From: JBCCTX01 sp965263105
GTDB taxonomy: Bacteria > Bacteroidota > Bacteroidia > J057
Assembly (NCBI GenBank): GCA_965263105.1
Contig: CBDHGL010000003.1
Location: 3,224,001 to 3,288,000 of the forward strand
Length of the DNA: 64,000 nt
Reading direction: 5' to 3'
The translations under genes were made by a program, and so were the position numbers. Under the pieces are notes generated by a model. The model was not told the DNA's origin. It made no database searches and worked only from the letters and a program-made list of their open reading frames with translations. This document shows, one piece after another, positions 17,723-26,523 of this stretch. The stretch's first letter is position 1; every line of letters starts with the position of its first letter.

Positions 17723-19822
17723 ATGACTATTCAGCAATTTCAGCATGTCGATTACCTCTGGGATGAATCTAAGGCAGTGGCTTTGGGAGATGATCAGGTG
17801 GAACTATTTCTCTATCGATCCAATACCCTGGGGGCTGATCTACGCATAACCAATTATGGGGGTGGGAACACTTCCTGTAAAACTATAGAGAATGATCCCC
17901 TAACAGGAGAAAAGGTCGAGGTTATGTGGATAAAAGGCTCGGGAGGAGATATTGGAACGCTCGAGAGAAAGGGAATTGCAGGACTGTATGTGCATAAACT
18001 TCGGGCATTGAAAAATGTGTATCGAGGGATCGAACACGAGGACGAAATCGTTCCTTTGTATTACCATTGTTTATACGATTTGGATAGCCGGGCTCCCTCT
18101 ATCGATACAGCCTTGCATGGGATGCTTCCTTTCAAGCACATCGACCATTTGCATCCGGATGCATTGATCGCTGTTGCAGCTGCCAAGGATAGTGAACGAA
18201 TAACCCAGGAGATTTGGGGAGACAAAATGGGCTGGGTACCCTGGCAGCGACCAGGCTTTGATTTGGCCCTTCAGCTGGAAAAATGTTTAAACGACCACCC
18301 TGGAATCAGAGGGATTGTCCTAGGGGGGCATGGTTTGTTTACCTGGGGAGATACATCGCATGAATGTTATGTGAATAGCTTGGAAGTAATTGAGCAAGCC
18401 GCACGATACATTGACGAAAGGGAGGGAAAAGATCGACCTGTGTTTGGGGGCCAAAAAATACAAAGTCTTCCTGCTGAACAACGCAAAGAACAGGCCGCTC
18501 AACTGGCTCCCATTCTCCGGGGTCTGTGTAGCAGCTACCAACGCATGATCGGTCATTTTACGGATGATGAGCGAGTCCTACAATTCATCAATAGTGAAGA
18601 TCTACCCAAACTGGCCCCTTTGGGAACTTCCTGCCCAGACCATTTTCTACGAACCAAAATTCAGCCATTGGTACTCGATTTAGAGCCCGATGCTGACCTC
18701 GAAGATTATAGGCAAATTCAATCCCAGATCCTGCCAAGCTTTGAGCAATATCGTAAAGAATACATAGAATACTACGAAGGATGTAAATATCCCGATAGTC
18801 CCCCTATTCGCGATACCAATCCCGTTGTGATTCTTTATCCGGGAGTAGGGATGTTTACCTTTGCCAAAAACAAACAAACCGCACGTGTCGCAGCCGAATT
18901 TTATATCAATGCCATTAATGTCATGCGTGGCTCCGAGGCCATCACAGAATATACTGCCTTATCCCGACAGGAGGCTTTTGACATAGAATACTGGTTATTG
19001 GAAGAAGCCAAACTTCAACGACAGCCGCCTGAAAAACCTCTTTCTCGGAAGGTGGCCCTTATAACCGGTGCCGGAGGAGGCATTGGTAAAGCCATCGCGG
19101 ATAAGCTTGCAGCAGAAGGCGCTAATGTGGTCCTTACAGATATTGCTAAGGAACGCCTGGAAGCGGCACATAACACCTATGCCCGGGATGTTTCTTCCTA
19201 TGCAGTATGTGATGTAACAGAAGTTTCGTCCCTTAAAGAAGCCTTCAAGACTGCCTGTCTGGAATTTGGGGGAGTAGATATAGTTATTCACTCGGCAGGA
19301 CTAGCTATTTCTAAGCCCTTGACCGAAACCCAGGAAGGAGATTGGAATCTGCTCCAGAACGTGCTGGTCGGGGGGCAGTTTTCTCTTGCAAAAGAGGGCG
19401 TAAAGATTATGAGAAAACAGGACCTTGGAGGAGACATTGTAAGCATAGCCAGTAAAAATGGACTTGTTTCCGGGCCCAATAATGTAGGATATGGAACTGC
19501 GAAGGCTGCCCAGCAACACATGGTTCGACTATTGGCTGCTGAATTGGGTGCTGAGAAAATTCGGGTAAATACTGTTAACCCAGATGGCGTAATAATTGGC
19601 AGCAAAATCTGGGAGGGGGCCTGGGCAGAAGGGCGTGCCAAGGCCTATGGCATATCCGTGGAAGAATTACCTGCCTTTTATGCCAAACGGAATTTGATGA
19701 ATGAGATTATCCGTCCTAAGGACATAGCCAATGGGGTCTTTGCCTTAGTAGCTATTTTAGATAAAAGTACCGGTAATATGCTCAATGTGGATGGAGGAAT
19801 GTCTAATGCCTTTGTCCGGTAG
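17723..19822 (+). CDS. rhaE/rhaW-like: bifunctional L-rhamnulose-1-phosphate aldolase / L-lactaldehyde dehydrogenase
   Basis: 699 residues in two domains. The N-terminal half (about 1-420) is a class II aldolase/adducin-type module (NYGGGNTSCKT, IKGSGGDIGTL, HIDHLHPDALIA, LGGHGLFTWG) expected to split L-rhamnulose-1-phosphate into dihydroxyacetone phosphate and L-lactaldehyde. The C-terminal part (about 440-699) is a short-chain dehydrogenase with the nucleotide motif GAGGGIG at 449-455 and catalytic Tyr590 and Lys594 in YGTAK, oxidising lactaldehyde. This fusion is known in non-enterobacterial rhamnose pathways. It is followed 41 bp later by the isomerase gene on the same strand. Confidence 0.92.
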   Translation: MTIQQFQHVDYLWDESKAVALGDDQVELFLYRSNTLGADLRITNYGGGNTSCKTIENDPLTGEKVEVMWIKGSGGDIGTLERKGIAGLYVHKLRALKNVYRGIEHEDEIVPLYYHCLYDLDSRAPSIDTALHGMLPFKHIDHLHPDALIAVAAAKDSERITQEIWGDKMGWVPWQRPGFDLALQLEKCLNDHPGIRGIVLGGHGLFTWGDTSHECYVNSLEVIEQAARYIDEREGKDRPVFGGQKIQSLPAEQRKEQAAQLAPILRGLCSSYQRMIGHFTDDERVLQFINSEDLPKLAPLGTSCPDHFLRTKIQPLVLDLEPDADLEDYRQIQSQILPSFEQYRKEYIEYYEGCKYPDSPPIRDTNPVVILYPGVGMFTFAKNKQTARVAAEFYINAINVMRGSEAITEYTALSRQEAFDIEYWLLEEAKLQRQPPEKPLSRKVALITGAGGGIGKAIADKLAAEGANVVLTDIAKERLEAAHNTYARDVSSYAVCDVTEVSSLKEAFKTACLEFGGVDIVIHSAGLAISKPLTETQEGDWNLLQNVLVGGQFSLAKEGVKIMRKQDLGGDIVSIASKNGLVSGPNNVGYGTAKAAQQHMVRLLAAELGAEKIRVNTVNPDGVIIGSKIWEGAWAEGRAKAYGISVEELPAFYAKRNLMNEIIRPKDIANGVFALVAILDKSTGNMLNVDGGMSNAFVR

Positions 19823-19863
19823 AAAAAGCAAAGCAGAAGCAGACACCATATAAATAGGTTACT

Positions 19864-21147
19864 ATGAAAATTTCATCCCAATCCATTGAGTCATTTAATG
19901 GAGGTCATCTTCGTACACACCAAGAGCAATTTGACTTCCTGGCGAATCAACTGTCTGCTAGAAATATATCGGTACCGCGGTTGATAGATAATCTATCTTC
20001 TTTTCAAGTTGCCATACCCAGTTGGGCATTGGGAACTGGAGGTACTAGGTTTGGTCGATTCTCCATAGGGGGAGAACCTGCTAGCCTGGAAGATAAAATC
20101 GATGATGTAGGACTTATCCATTCCCTTACTCAAAGTGCAGGAGCTATTTCCTTGCATATCCCCTGGGATATCCCAAAAGATCCCAAAGCCATCAAGCAAC
20201 GGGCTCAATCCTTGGATCTCAGCTTTGACGCGGTCAACTCCAATACCTTCCAAGATCAGATGGGACAGGCCCATAGTTATAAGTTTGGTTCTCTGTCCCA
20301 TTCAGATAGAAGCGTCAGGGATCAGGCTATAGCCCATAATAGGGAGGTCATCGAATATGGTAAGGCTTTGGGATCTGATTCTATTACCATCTGGTTGGCC
20401 GATGGTAGCTCTTTTCCTGGTCAGCGCAACTTCCAACGCTCCTATTTGAATACCCAGGAATCTTTGCAGGAAATCTATAGGAGTATGCCAGATAATTGGA
20501 AAATGTATATAGAATATAAACCCTATGAACCCTATTTCTATTCTATGGTTATCCCCGATTGGGGCACTTCACTTAGCCTGGCGGAGGCTTGTGGACCTAA
20601 TGCTTATTCCCTGGTAGATCTAGGGCACCACCTCCCTAATACCAATATCGAGCAAATAGTTGCAATACTCCTGATGAAAGGCAAACTAGGAGGTTTCCAC
20701 TTTAATGACAGCAAATACGGGGATGATGACCTGACTTGTGGAAGTATCAAGCCCTGGCAACTGTTTCTTATCTTCAATGAACTGGTCTATGGCATGCTTT
20801 CTAATGATGCTGACAATCCCCCTTTGGCCTGGATGATTGATGCCAGCCATAATTTGAAGGATCCCTTAGAGGATCTGATTCAAAGTTTGGAGGCCATATT
20901 GCTTGCCTATGCCCAGGCACTTTTGGTTGACAGATCTGAATTGGAGCAGGCTCAGAAGGAAAATGATGTGGTCCGCTGTCAAGAGCTTTTACAAGCAGCT
21001 TATCGCACCGATATGAGACCCTTAGTGGCTGAGGCCCGGCGCCTGGCAGGAGGAGCTATTGATCCGATTGGGCTGTATCGCCAATTGGAGGTGCGCGGGA
21101 AGTTGATTAAGGAGCGGGGAGAGGATGTAGTGGCAACGGGCTTGTGA
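19864..21147 (+). CDS. rhaI: L-rhamnose isomerase (RhaI type)
   Basis: 427 residues, a xylose-isomerase-like TIM barrel of the non-E. coli L-rhamnose catabolism isomerase family. Visible family features are VAIPSWALGTGGTRFG, HIPWDIPKD, ITIWLADGSSFPGQ, MYIEYKPYEPYFYS, LVDLGHHLPNTNIEQ and GGFHFNDSKYGDDDLTCGS, the last three holding metal-binding Glu, Asp and His residues. It converts L-rhamnose to L-rhamnulose ahead of the kinase and aldolase. Forty-one bases after the aldolase gene, it is presumably cotranscribed. Its stop codon is followed seven bases later by the left repeat array of the inserted GxxExxY cassette. Confidence 0.93.
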   Translation: MKISSQSIESFNGGHLRTHQEQFDFLANQLSARNISVPRLIDNLSSFQVAIPSWALGTGGTRFGRFSIGGEPASLEDKIDDVGLIHSLTQSAGAISLHIPWDIPKDPKAIKQRAQSLDLSFDAVNSNTFQDQMGQAHSYKFGSLSHSDRSVRDQAIAHNREVIEYGKALGSDSITIWLADGSSFPGQRNFQRSYLNTQESLQEIYRSMPDNWKMYIEYKPYEPYFYSMVIPDWGTSLSLAEACGPNAYSLVDLGHHLPNTNIEQIVAILLMKGKLGGFHFNDSKYGDDDLTCGSIKPWQLFLIFNELVYGMLSNDADNPPLAWMIDASHNLKDPLEDLIQSLEAILLAYAQALLVDRSELEQAQKENDVVRCQELLQAAYRTDMRPLVAEARRLAGGAIDPIGLYRQLEVRGKLIKERGEDVVATGL

Positions 21148-21154
21148 GGGGGAA

Positions 21155-21246
21155 GACACGGACTAGGACTGACGATTACTGAGAGACACTGATAATGAGA
21201 GACACGGACTAGGACTTAATATTATTGAGAGATACTGATTAGGCTA
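21155..21246. repeat. 46-bp tandem repeat, two copies (left flank of GxxExxY cassette)
   Basis: Two diverged copies of a 46-bp unit start at 21155 and 21201; each contains GACACGGACTAGGACT and, 30 bp further, GAGAGAyACTGAT. The array starts eight bases after the rhamnose isomerase stop. The core word GACACTGA also occurs, in inverted orientation, in the right-hand array. Confidence 0.8.
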
Positions 21247-21336
21247 GACTTTAGGAGAGGGGTAATGAAAGAGCCCTAATAAAATTGAATTTTTCCTGAA
21301 CCGTTCCTTAACTATCATAGGCCTAAAATCCTAAAA

Positions 21337-21750
21337 ATGAATATTCAGCCTGATTACTTGCACTCAGAATTGACTTCAAAAATAATAAAGGCCGCATATT
21401 ATATACATGATTACTTTGGATTTGGGCATTTAGAATCCATATATGAAAAATCCTTTATGGTTAAACTGAGAGAAAGAGGGTTTAGAGTGGAAAGACAAAA
21501 AGCCATATCTGTGTATTTTGAAGGAGTATTGGTAGGAGATTTTAGAGCAGACTTGGTGGTAAATGATCTAATAATTCTGGAGCTTAAGGCTGTCGAAAGG
21601 TTAAATCCAATTCATGAAGTTCAGCTGGTAAATTACCTAAAATGTACAGAAATGGAAGTGGGATTACTCTTCAATTTTGGCGAAAAACTAGAGTTCAAAA
21701 GGAAAATTTTCTCTAATGACCGAAAACGAAATCTAAACTATATTCCCTAA
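21337..21750 (+). CDS. GxxExxY protein (PD-(D/E)XK nuclease-like fold)
   Basis: 137 residues. The naming motif is GHLESIYEKS near residues 29-38; the rest follows the family: KAISVYFEGVLVGDFRADLVVND, then LIILELKAVE and HEVQLVNYLKC, giving a D...ExK arrangement like the PD-(D/E)XK nuclease fold. The family (TIGR04256) occurs in many dispersed copies in some Bacteroidota, Planctomycetes and relatives; function unknown. It has its own tandem repeats on both sides and interrupts the rhamnose genes, suggesting arrival as a cassette. The gene appears intact. Confidence 0.93.
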   Translation: MNIQPDYLHSELTSKIIKAAYYIHDYFGFGHLESIYEKSFMVKLRERGFRVERQKAISVYFEGVLVGDFRADLVVNDLIILELKAVERLNPIHEVQLVNYLKCTEMEVGLLFNFGEKLEFKRKIFSNDRKRNLNYIP

Positions 21751-21776
21751 CTTTTTTTCTAAACTTTCAGTGTCAA

Positions 21777-21957
21777 GTCAGTAAAAAGTCAGTGTCTTCA
21801 GTGTCAAAACTAAATCCAGCGTCTTGTCAGTAAAAAGTCAGTGTCTTCAGTGTCAAAACTAAACCCAGCGTCTTGTCAGTAAAAAGTCAGTGTCTTCAGT
21901 GTCAAAACTAAATCCAGTGTCAAGTCAGTAAAAAGTCTGTGTCTTCAGTGTCAAAAC
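21777..21957. repeat. 49-bp tandem repeat, about 3.7 copies (right flank of GxxExxY cassette)
   Basis: Units start at 21777, 21826, 21875 and 21924, exactly 49 bp apart, the last being partial. The unit begins GTCAGTAAAAAGTCAGTGTC and continues TTCAGTGTCAAAACTAAA. Copies differ only at a few positions. The words TCAGTGTC are the reverse complement of GACACTGA in the left array. The array stops seven bases before the FGGY kinase ATG. Confidence 0.92.
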
Positions 21958-21963
21958 AAAACC

Positions 21964-23271
21964 ATGCCCCACACTCTCATATTCGACATAGGCAAAACCA
22001 ACAAAAAAATCTTCATTTTCGATGAAAAACTAGCGGTTGTCCATACTGAATCCACCCGCTTTCCTGAGATTAAAGATGAAGATGGTTTCCCTTGTGATGA
22101 TTTAGGAGCGATCTCTTCTTGGTTACAAAGAAGCTATTTAGCCTATCTCCAAGATGATGCTTTCGATATTGAGCGGGTCAATATCTCAGCGTATGGAGCT
22201 AGTATGGTCTATATAGATTCCGATGGAAAAGCGTTAACGCCCTTATACAACTACCAGAAACCCTATCCAGCGGAAATCTTAGCTCGTTTTCATCGATACT
22301 ATGGTGGTCCTATGGAATTTGCTCGGGAAACTGCATCGCCCCCTCTGCAAATGCTTAATTCGGGCTTGCAGGTATATTGGCTTAAAGAGACCAGGCCTCA
22401 AATCTTTACACGAGTAAAATGGGCCCTCCACCTTCCCCAATATTTTTCTTTTTTATTGACGGGGAAGGCCCAAAGTGAGTATACCAGTATCGGATGCCAT
22501 ACGGGTTTGTGGGATTATGAGAGGAATGCTTATCATCGATGGGTCGGGGCGGAGCAACTTGATCAAAAATTACCTCCTATTTTCTCCTCATATCATACTA
22601 TTGAAAAGGTTTTTGAAGGAAAAAGGATCCAAATTGGAACAGGCATTCACGACAGCTCTGCAGCCTTAATTCCTTACCTAAGTAGGGCTTCCTCCCCCTT
22701 TGCGTTACTCTCCACGGGGACTTGGAATATTTCTCTTAACCCTTTTACTACAGAAAAGCTCAGCGATGAAGATTTACAGAATGATTGTCTGCACTTCCTT
22801 AGGCCAGATGGTTTACCGGTAAAGGCAGCTCGTATATTTCTGGGTAATGAATACAAAATACAGATAGAGAAATTATGTGCCTATTTCAATAAATCTCAAC
22901 AAGAAGCCACGGAAATGTCATATGTTGACGCCATCTTCCAGCGACAAAACGATCCTTTCACTCCCTTTTTTAAGTTTGAAAGTATAAGCGCTGATCGTTT
23001 TCAACCTCAACAATCTAGATGGGATTCTTTTTCTACTTTTGAAGAATCCTATCATCAATTGGTGCTGGAGTTGGTAAAAGAGCAGGTGAAATCCCTGAAT
23101 CATTCTCTTGGGAATACCCAGATAAAAACCCTTTATATCGATGGAGGCTTTGCTGGAAATCAAGTATTTGTCCATATATTAAGAAAACTTTGCCCACAGT
23201 TGGCAATAAGTGCATCGGAATTACCTTCGGGTTCAGCCCTTGGTGCAGCTATGGCCCTTGAGGAAACTTGA
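21964..23271 (+). CDS. FGGY-family sugar kinase, probable rhamnulokinase
   Basis: 435 residues. FDIGKTNKKIFIFDE is the N-terminal phosphate loop of the FGGY fold; ISAYGASMVYID, GIHDSSAALIPYL, LLSTGTWNISLNPF and YIDGGFAGNQVFVHIL mark the two actin-like domains and ATP site. Position after the rhamnose isomerase and aldolase makes L-rhamnulose the likely substrate, with fuculose-type sugars as an alternative. It is shorter than the araB-type kinase in this window. The start lies seven bases after a tandem repeat array, which replaces the usual upstream sequence, so translation signals may have come with the cassette. Twenty-five bases separate it from the permease. Confidence 0.87.
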   Translation: MPHTLIFDIGKTNKKIFIFDEKLAVVHTESTRFPEIKDEDGFPCDDLGAISSWLQRSYLAYLQDDAFDIERVNISAYGASMVYIDSDGKALTPLYNYQKPYPAEILARFHRYYGGPMEFARETASPPLQMLNSGLQVYWLKETRPQIFTRVKWALHLPQYFSFLLTGKAQSEYTSIGCHTGLWDYERNAYHRWVGAEQLDQKLPPIFSSYHTIEKVFEGKRIQIGTGIHDSSAALIPYLSRASSPFALLSTGTWNISLNPFTTEKLSDEDLQNDCLHFLRPDGLPVKAARIFLGNEYKIQIEKLCAYFNKSQQEATEMSYVDAIFQRQNDPFTPFFKFESISADRFQPQQSRWDSFSTFEESYHQLVLELVKEQVKSLNHSLGNTQIKTLYIDGGFAGNQVFVHILRKLCPQLAISASELPSGSALGAAMALEET

Positions 23272-23296
23272 TAATGGACTATCAAAGCACCTACTC

Positions 23297-24694
23297 ATGA
23301 CAGAAATTACTACTACCCCCTCTCAAAACGAAGAATTTGAACGTCAACCTGTTCCTTCAACCCATTTGAAAGGTTGGAAGAGCTTTCTCGGCATGTATGC
23401 AGGGGAGCATGCAGCCGGAACAGAATTCGTCATTGGCCCCTTGTTTCTCACGGCAGGGGTGAGTGCCTTTGACCTCATCTTCGGCTTACTTGTGGGGAAT
23501 TTTATGGCAGTCCTTTCCTGGCGTTTCCTTACCGCAGAAATCGCCGTGAAAAATCGTCTTACCCTCTACTACCAATTAGAAAAGATCTGTGGGAAAAACT
23601 TGGTGATATTTTATAATCTGGCCAATGGAATCCTCTTTTGTTTCCTGGCTGGAGCAATGATCACCGTTTCTGCAACAGCTGTAGGGGTCCCTTTTGATAT
23701 GGAAATGCCCAAATTGAGTGATACCACTCCTAATAGCTTCACCTATGTTCTCATTGTTTTGGGAATTGGAGCTATAATTTCTCTAGTGGCTGCTAGGGGA
23801 TATAATGCCGTAGCAAGAGCGGCTAATTGGATGGCTCCATTAATTATTTTGGCCTTTGTCGCAGCAGGCTGGGTAGCCTTGCAGCAATTGGGGGTCGGGA
23901 GTTTCCAGGAATTTTGGCATATATGGGGAGAAGGGAGTGAACCCTTTCCCGGTCAGATAAAATATACCTTTTGGCACGTTGCCATCTGGTCCTGGTTTTG
24001 CAATGCGGCCATGCACATTGGGATGTCCGACCTAAGTGTGCTCCGTTATGCCGAAAATGCCAAAGTGGGTTGGACGACTGCGGCTGGTATGTATGTGGGA
24101 CATTATGTGGCTTGGATTGCAGCTGCCTTGTTATATGCAGTATATGTCCGTACACCCGAAGCTCAGGCTTTCCTGGCAGAAGGGGTTGCTCCCCCGGTAG
24201 CACCCGGTCCCCTTGCCTATAATGCTATTGGCGTATTTGGGATTATCGCGGTGATAATTGCAGGCTGGACCACGGCCAACCCGACCATTTACCGGGCAGG
24301 GCTCGCCTTTCAGGCCATTATTCCTAAAGCGTCTACCTTTTGGGTAACGATAATTGCCGGTACTTTAGCTACCATAGCTGGCTTATTCCCAGCCTTTGCC
24401 ATGAAATTGTTGGATTTCGTTGCTGTATATGGTTTTATCCTGGCACCCGTTGGAGCCATCATCGTATTTGAACATTTCTTTGCTGAGAAAGCCGGAATCA
24501 TCCAGAACTATGCCAGCCAAGCCGGAATTACCTTTAATTGGGTAATATTCATTGCTTGGCTATTAAGTGTAGGCCTTTTTTACGGAATTTCTGCCACCCA
24601 AGGCATATTTCTCTCGTTCCTCACCTTACCCGCGTGGTTGATGTGTGGAGTATTATTTTTAATTTTTAGTAAAAAAAACAAAAGTACAGGTTAG
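23297..24694 (+). CDS. NCS1-type (purine-cytosine permease-like) membrane transporter
   Basis: 465 residues from the ATG at 23297; an upstream in-frame ATG at 23210 lies inside the kinase gene and is not used. About 12 hydrophobic segments start near residue 35. GMYAGEHAAGTEFVIGPLFLTAGVS, LSWRFLTAEIAVKNRL and GWTTANPTIYRAGLAF match the cytosine/purine/uracil/thiamine permease family. Its position as last gene of the rhamnose set suggests that it may import a sugar rather than a nucleobase, which would be unusual for the family. It converges with the symporter gene, leaving one base between stop codons, so no room for a terminator. Confidence 0.85.
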   Translation: MTEITTTPSQNEEFERQPVPSTHLKGWKSFLGMYAGEHAAGTEFVIGPLFLTAGVSAFDLIFGLLVGNFMAVLSWRFLTAEIAVKNRLTLYYQLEKICGKNLVIFYNLANGILFCFLAGAMITVSATAVGVPFDMEMPKLSDTTPNSFTYVLIVLGIGAIISLVAARGYNAVARAANWMAPLIILAFVAAGWVALQQLGVGSFQEFWHIWGEGSEPFPGQIKYTFWHVAIWSWFCNAAMHIGMSDLSVLRYAENAKVGWTTAAGMYVGHYVAWIAAALLYAVYVRTPEAQAFLAEGVAPPVAPGPLAYNAIGVFGIIAVIIAGWTTANPTIYRAGLAFQAIIPKASTFWVTIIAGTLATIAGLFPAFAMKLLDFVAVYGFILAPVGAIIVFEHFFAEKAGIIQNYASQAGITFNWVIFIAWLLSVGLFYGISATQGIFLSFLTLPAWLMCGVLFLIFSKKNKSTG

Positions 24695-24695
24695 C

Positions 24696-26450
24696 TTATC
24701 CCGTAAAGTAGAGGTAAGCTGCAACAATTAAGACCAATACAAGGATAGTAGCAAAAATATCCTTCCAGTTGTAGCTTGCCTTTACTGCCGCTCTTTGCTC
24801 TTCGGTCACCCCACCCAAGGTTAAGTTAGTTATCTTCTCTGGCGAAGGGGCTTCAGAGGTGTAGCTCACAATGACCATCACTAGTGCAGAGACGAGGAAA
24901 ATAATTAAGCTATAGTATTGGAAGAAAATATTATTGATGATCCAGAAGAAGGAGCCTTCCTCGTAAGAGAAGCCCTCTGTGAGGACAACAGGGGTATCAA
25001 TTGCCAAACGAAATAGGCCCATAATAAAGCCAACGATCAAGGCGGCGATGGCTCCTTTAGCATTTAAGCGTTTGTTGAAAACCCCGAAGAAGAATACTAC
25101 GAAGATGGGAGGAGCCAGATAGCCTTGCACACTTTGAAGGTAGTCATACAGCCCTCGACTTCCCTGGATGACGGGAATCCACAATAAACCTACCAGAACC
25201 ATAACTCCTGTGGCAATACGTCCAACTCGCACCAGCTGGGCTTCGGATACATTAGGCCTGAATTTCTGGTACAAATCCATAGTAAATAGGGTAGAACAGG
25301 CATTAAAGACCCCTGCAAGGGAACTCATGAGGGCCGCTAATAAGCCGGCAACCACCATGCCTCGAATTCCAGCAGGTAGAATTGTGGCAACTAACAGAGG
25401 GAATACTTGTTGGGCATTGGCATTGATGATGTTGCCATTACTGTCTAAAAGGGCTTGACTCAGGGAGTCCACCTTACCACTAGTAGCCAAGGCAAACGTG
25501 ATAATTCCTGGAATGATAAAAATAAACACAGGTAGCAGTTTGAAGAAGGAGGCTGCGATGGTACCTCTTCTGGCTTCCTTGAGGTTAGCTGCACTGAGTA
25601 TTCTCTGGACAATATATTGGTCTGTACACCAGTACCATAGGCCTACAATGGGGGCACAAAATAACATGCCCAACCAGGGGTAGTTACTGTTGAAATACCA
25701 GGCCATTTGGGAGTCTGTGCGTATGGGTGCCCAAGTACCTTCAAGGCCTTCTGGAACTAAGGGCTTCCATAGGTTAAACATTTCGGACCCTGCAATTCGC
25801 TTCAATTCACCCCAACCTCCCAGGGCATCCAGCCCATAGTAGGTAACCAAAACCGATCCTAAAACCAGAATGATCGTTTGAATCGCTTCTGTATAAGCTA
25901 CCGCCCTTAGGCCACCTAGCATGGTATAGATTCCTGTAAGGACAATCATCAGGATAGACCCTACCCAGAAACTGTTGAGGCCCATTACATTCACCTCGGG
26001 AAGTAAAACGCCAAAGACAATCCCCCCTGCAAAAATCCCTACAGCCACTTTGGTGAGAATATAAGCGACCAGAGAAATAATGGAGAGCATATAGCGCGCC
26101 GTGGTGGAGAAGCGTTTTTCCAAAAACTCTGGCATCGTAAATACATTGGATCGGATGTAGAAGGGAGCTAATAGCCAACCGAGTACCAGCAGACACCAGG
26201 CGTGCAGCTCGTAATGGGCTAAGGCTACTCCGTCTGTGGCCCCCGATCCGGCGAGCCCTACAACGTGCTCCGAGCCAATATTGGATGCGAATATAGAGGC
26301 ACCGACCACAAACCAGCCTAGGTTTCTCCCGGCCAGGAAATAATCATCTGAGGTTTCGGAGCTTTGGCGAATGACCCACCAGGCAATTCCTAAAATGAGA
26401 ATAAAATAAAGCGCTATGATAATCCAATCAAGCGTGGCAAGAACAGACAT
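24696..26450 (-). CDS. sodium/solute (sugar) symporter of the SSS family
   Basis: 584 residues with about 14 hydrophobic helices. Family features include YFLAGRNLGWFVVGASIFASNIGSEH, GLAGSGATDGVALAHYE, MPEFLEKRFS, LGGLRAVAYTEAIQ, WYWCTDQYIVQRIL and AGLLAALMSSLAGVFN with the sodium-site residues. These match the SGLT-like group. It is the last gene of the leftward arabinose operon, 73 bp downstream of araA, and probably imports L-arabinose with sodium. Confidence 0.92.
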   Translation of the reverse strand: MSVLATLDWIIIALYFILILGIAWWVIRQSSETSDDYFLAGRNLGWFVVGASIFASNIGSEHVVGLAGSGATDGVALAHYELHAWCLLVLGWLLAPFYIRSNVFTMPEFLEKRFSTTARYMLSIISLVAYILTKVAVGIFAGGIVFGVLLPEVNVMGLNSFWVGSILMIVLTGIYTMLGGLRAVAYTEAIQTIILVLGSVLVTYYGLDALGGWGELKRIAGSEMFNLWKPLVPEGLEGTWAPIRTDSQMAWYFNSNYPWLGMLFCAPIVGLWYWCTDQYIVQRILSAANLKEARRGTIAASFFKLLPVFIFIIPGIITFALATSGKVDSLSQALLDSNGNIINANAQQVFPLLVATILPAGIRGMVVAGLLAALMSSLAGVFNACSTLFTMDLYQKFRPNVSEAQLVRVGRIATGVMVLVGLLWIPVIQGSRGLYDYLQSVQGYLAPPIFVVFFFGVFNKRLNAKGAIAALIVGFIMGLFRLAIDTPVVLTEGFSYEEGSFFWIINNIFFQYYSLIIFLVSALVMVIVSYTSEAPSPEKITNLTLGGVTEEQRAAVKASYNWKDIFATILVLVLIVAAYLYFTG

Positions 26451-26523
26451 AGTAGTAATAGTTTGGGTTTTGGGGTTTATATTTCAAAAGGTACAGAGTT
26501 ATTTCTGTATGTATTGAAAATAA

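Noticed and set aside
21777..21957. Evenly spaced repeats, possible CRISPR array
   Set aside because: The whole 49-bp unit is repeated with only a few base changes; there are no unique spacers and no cas genes.
23210..23296. N-terminal extension of the permease gene
   Set aside because: It would run inside the kinase gene, and the residues are hydrophilic and unrelated to the family; the ATG at 23297 is natural.
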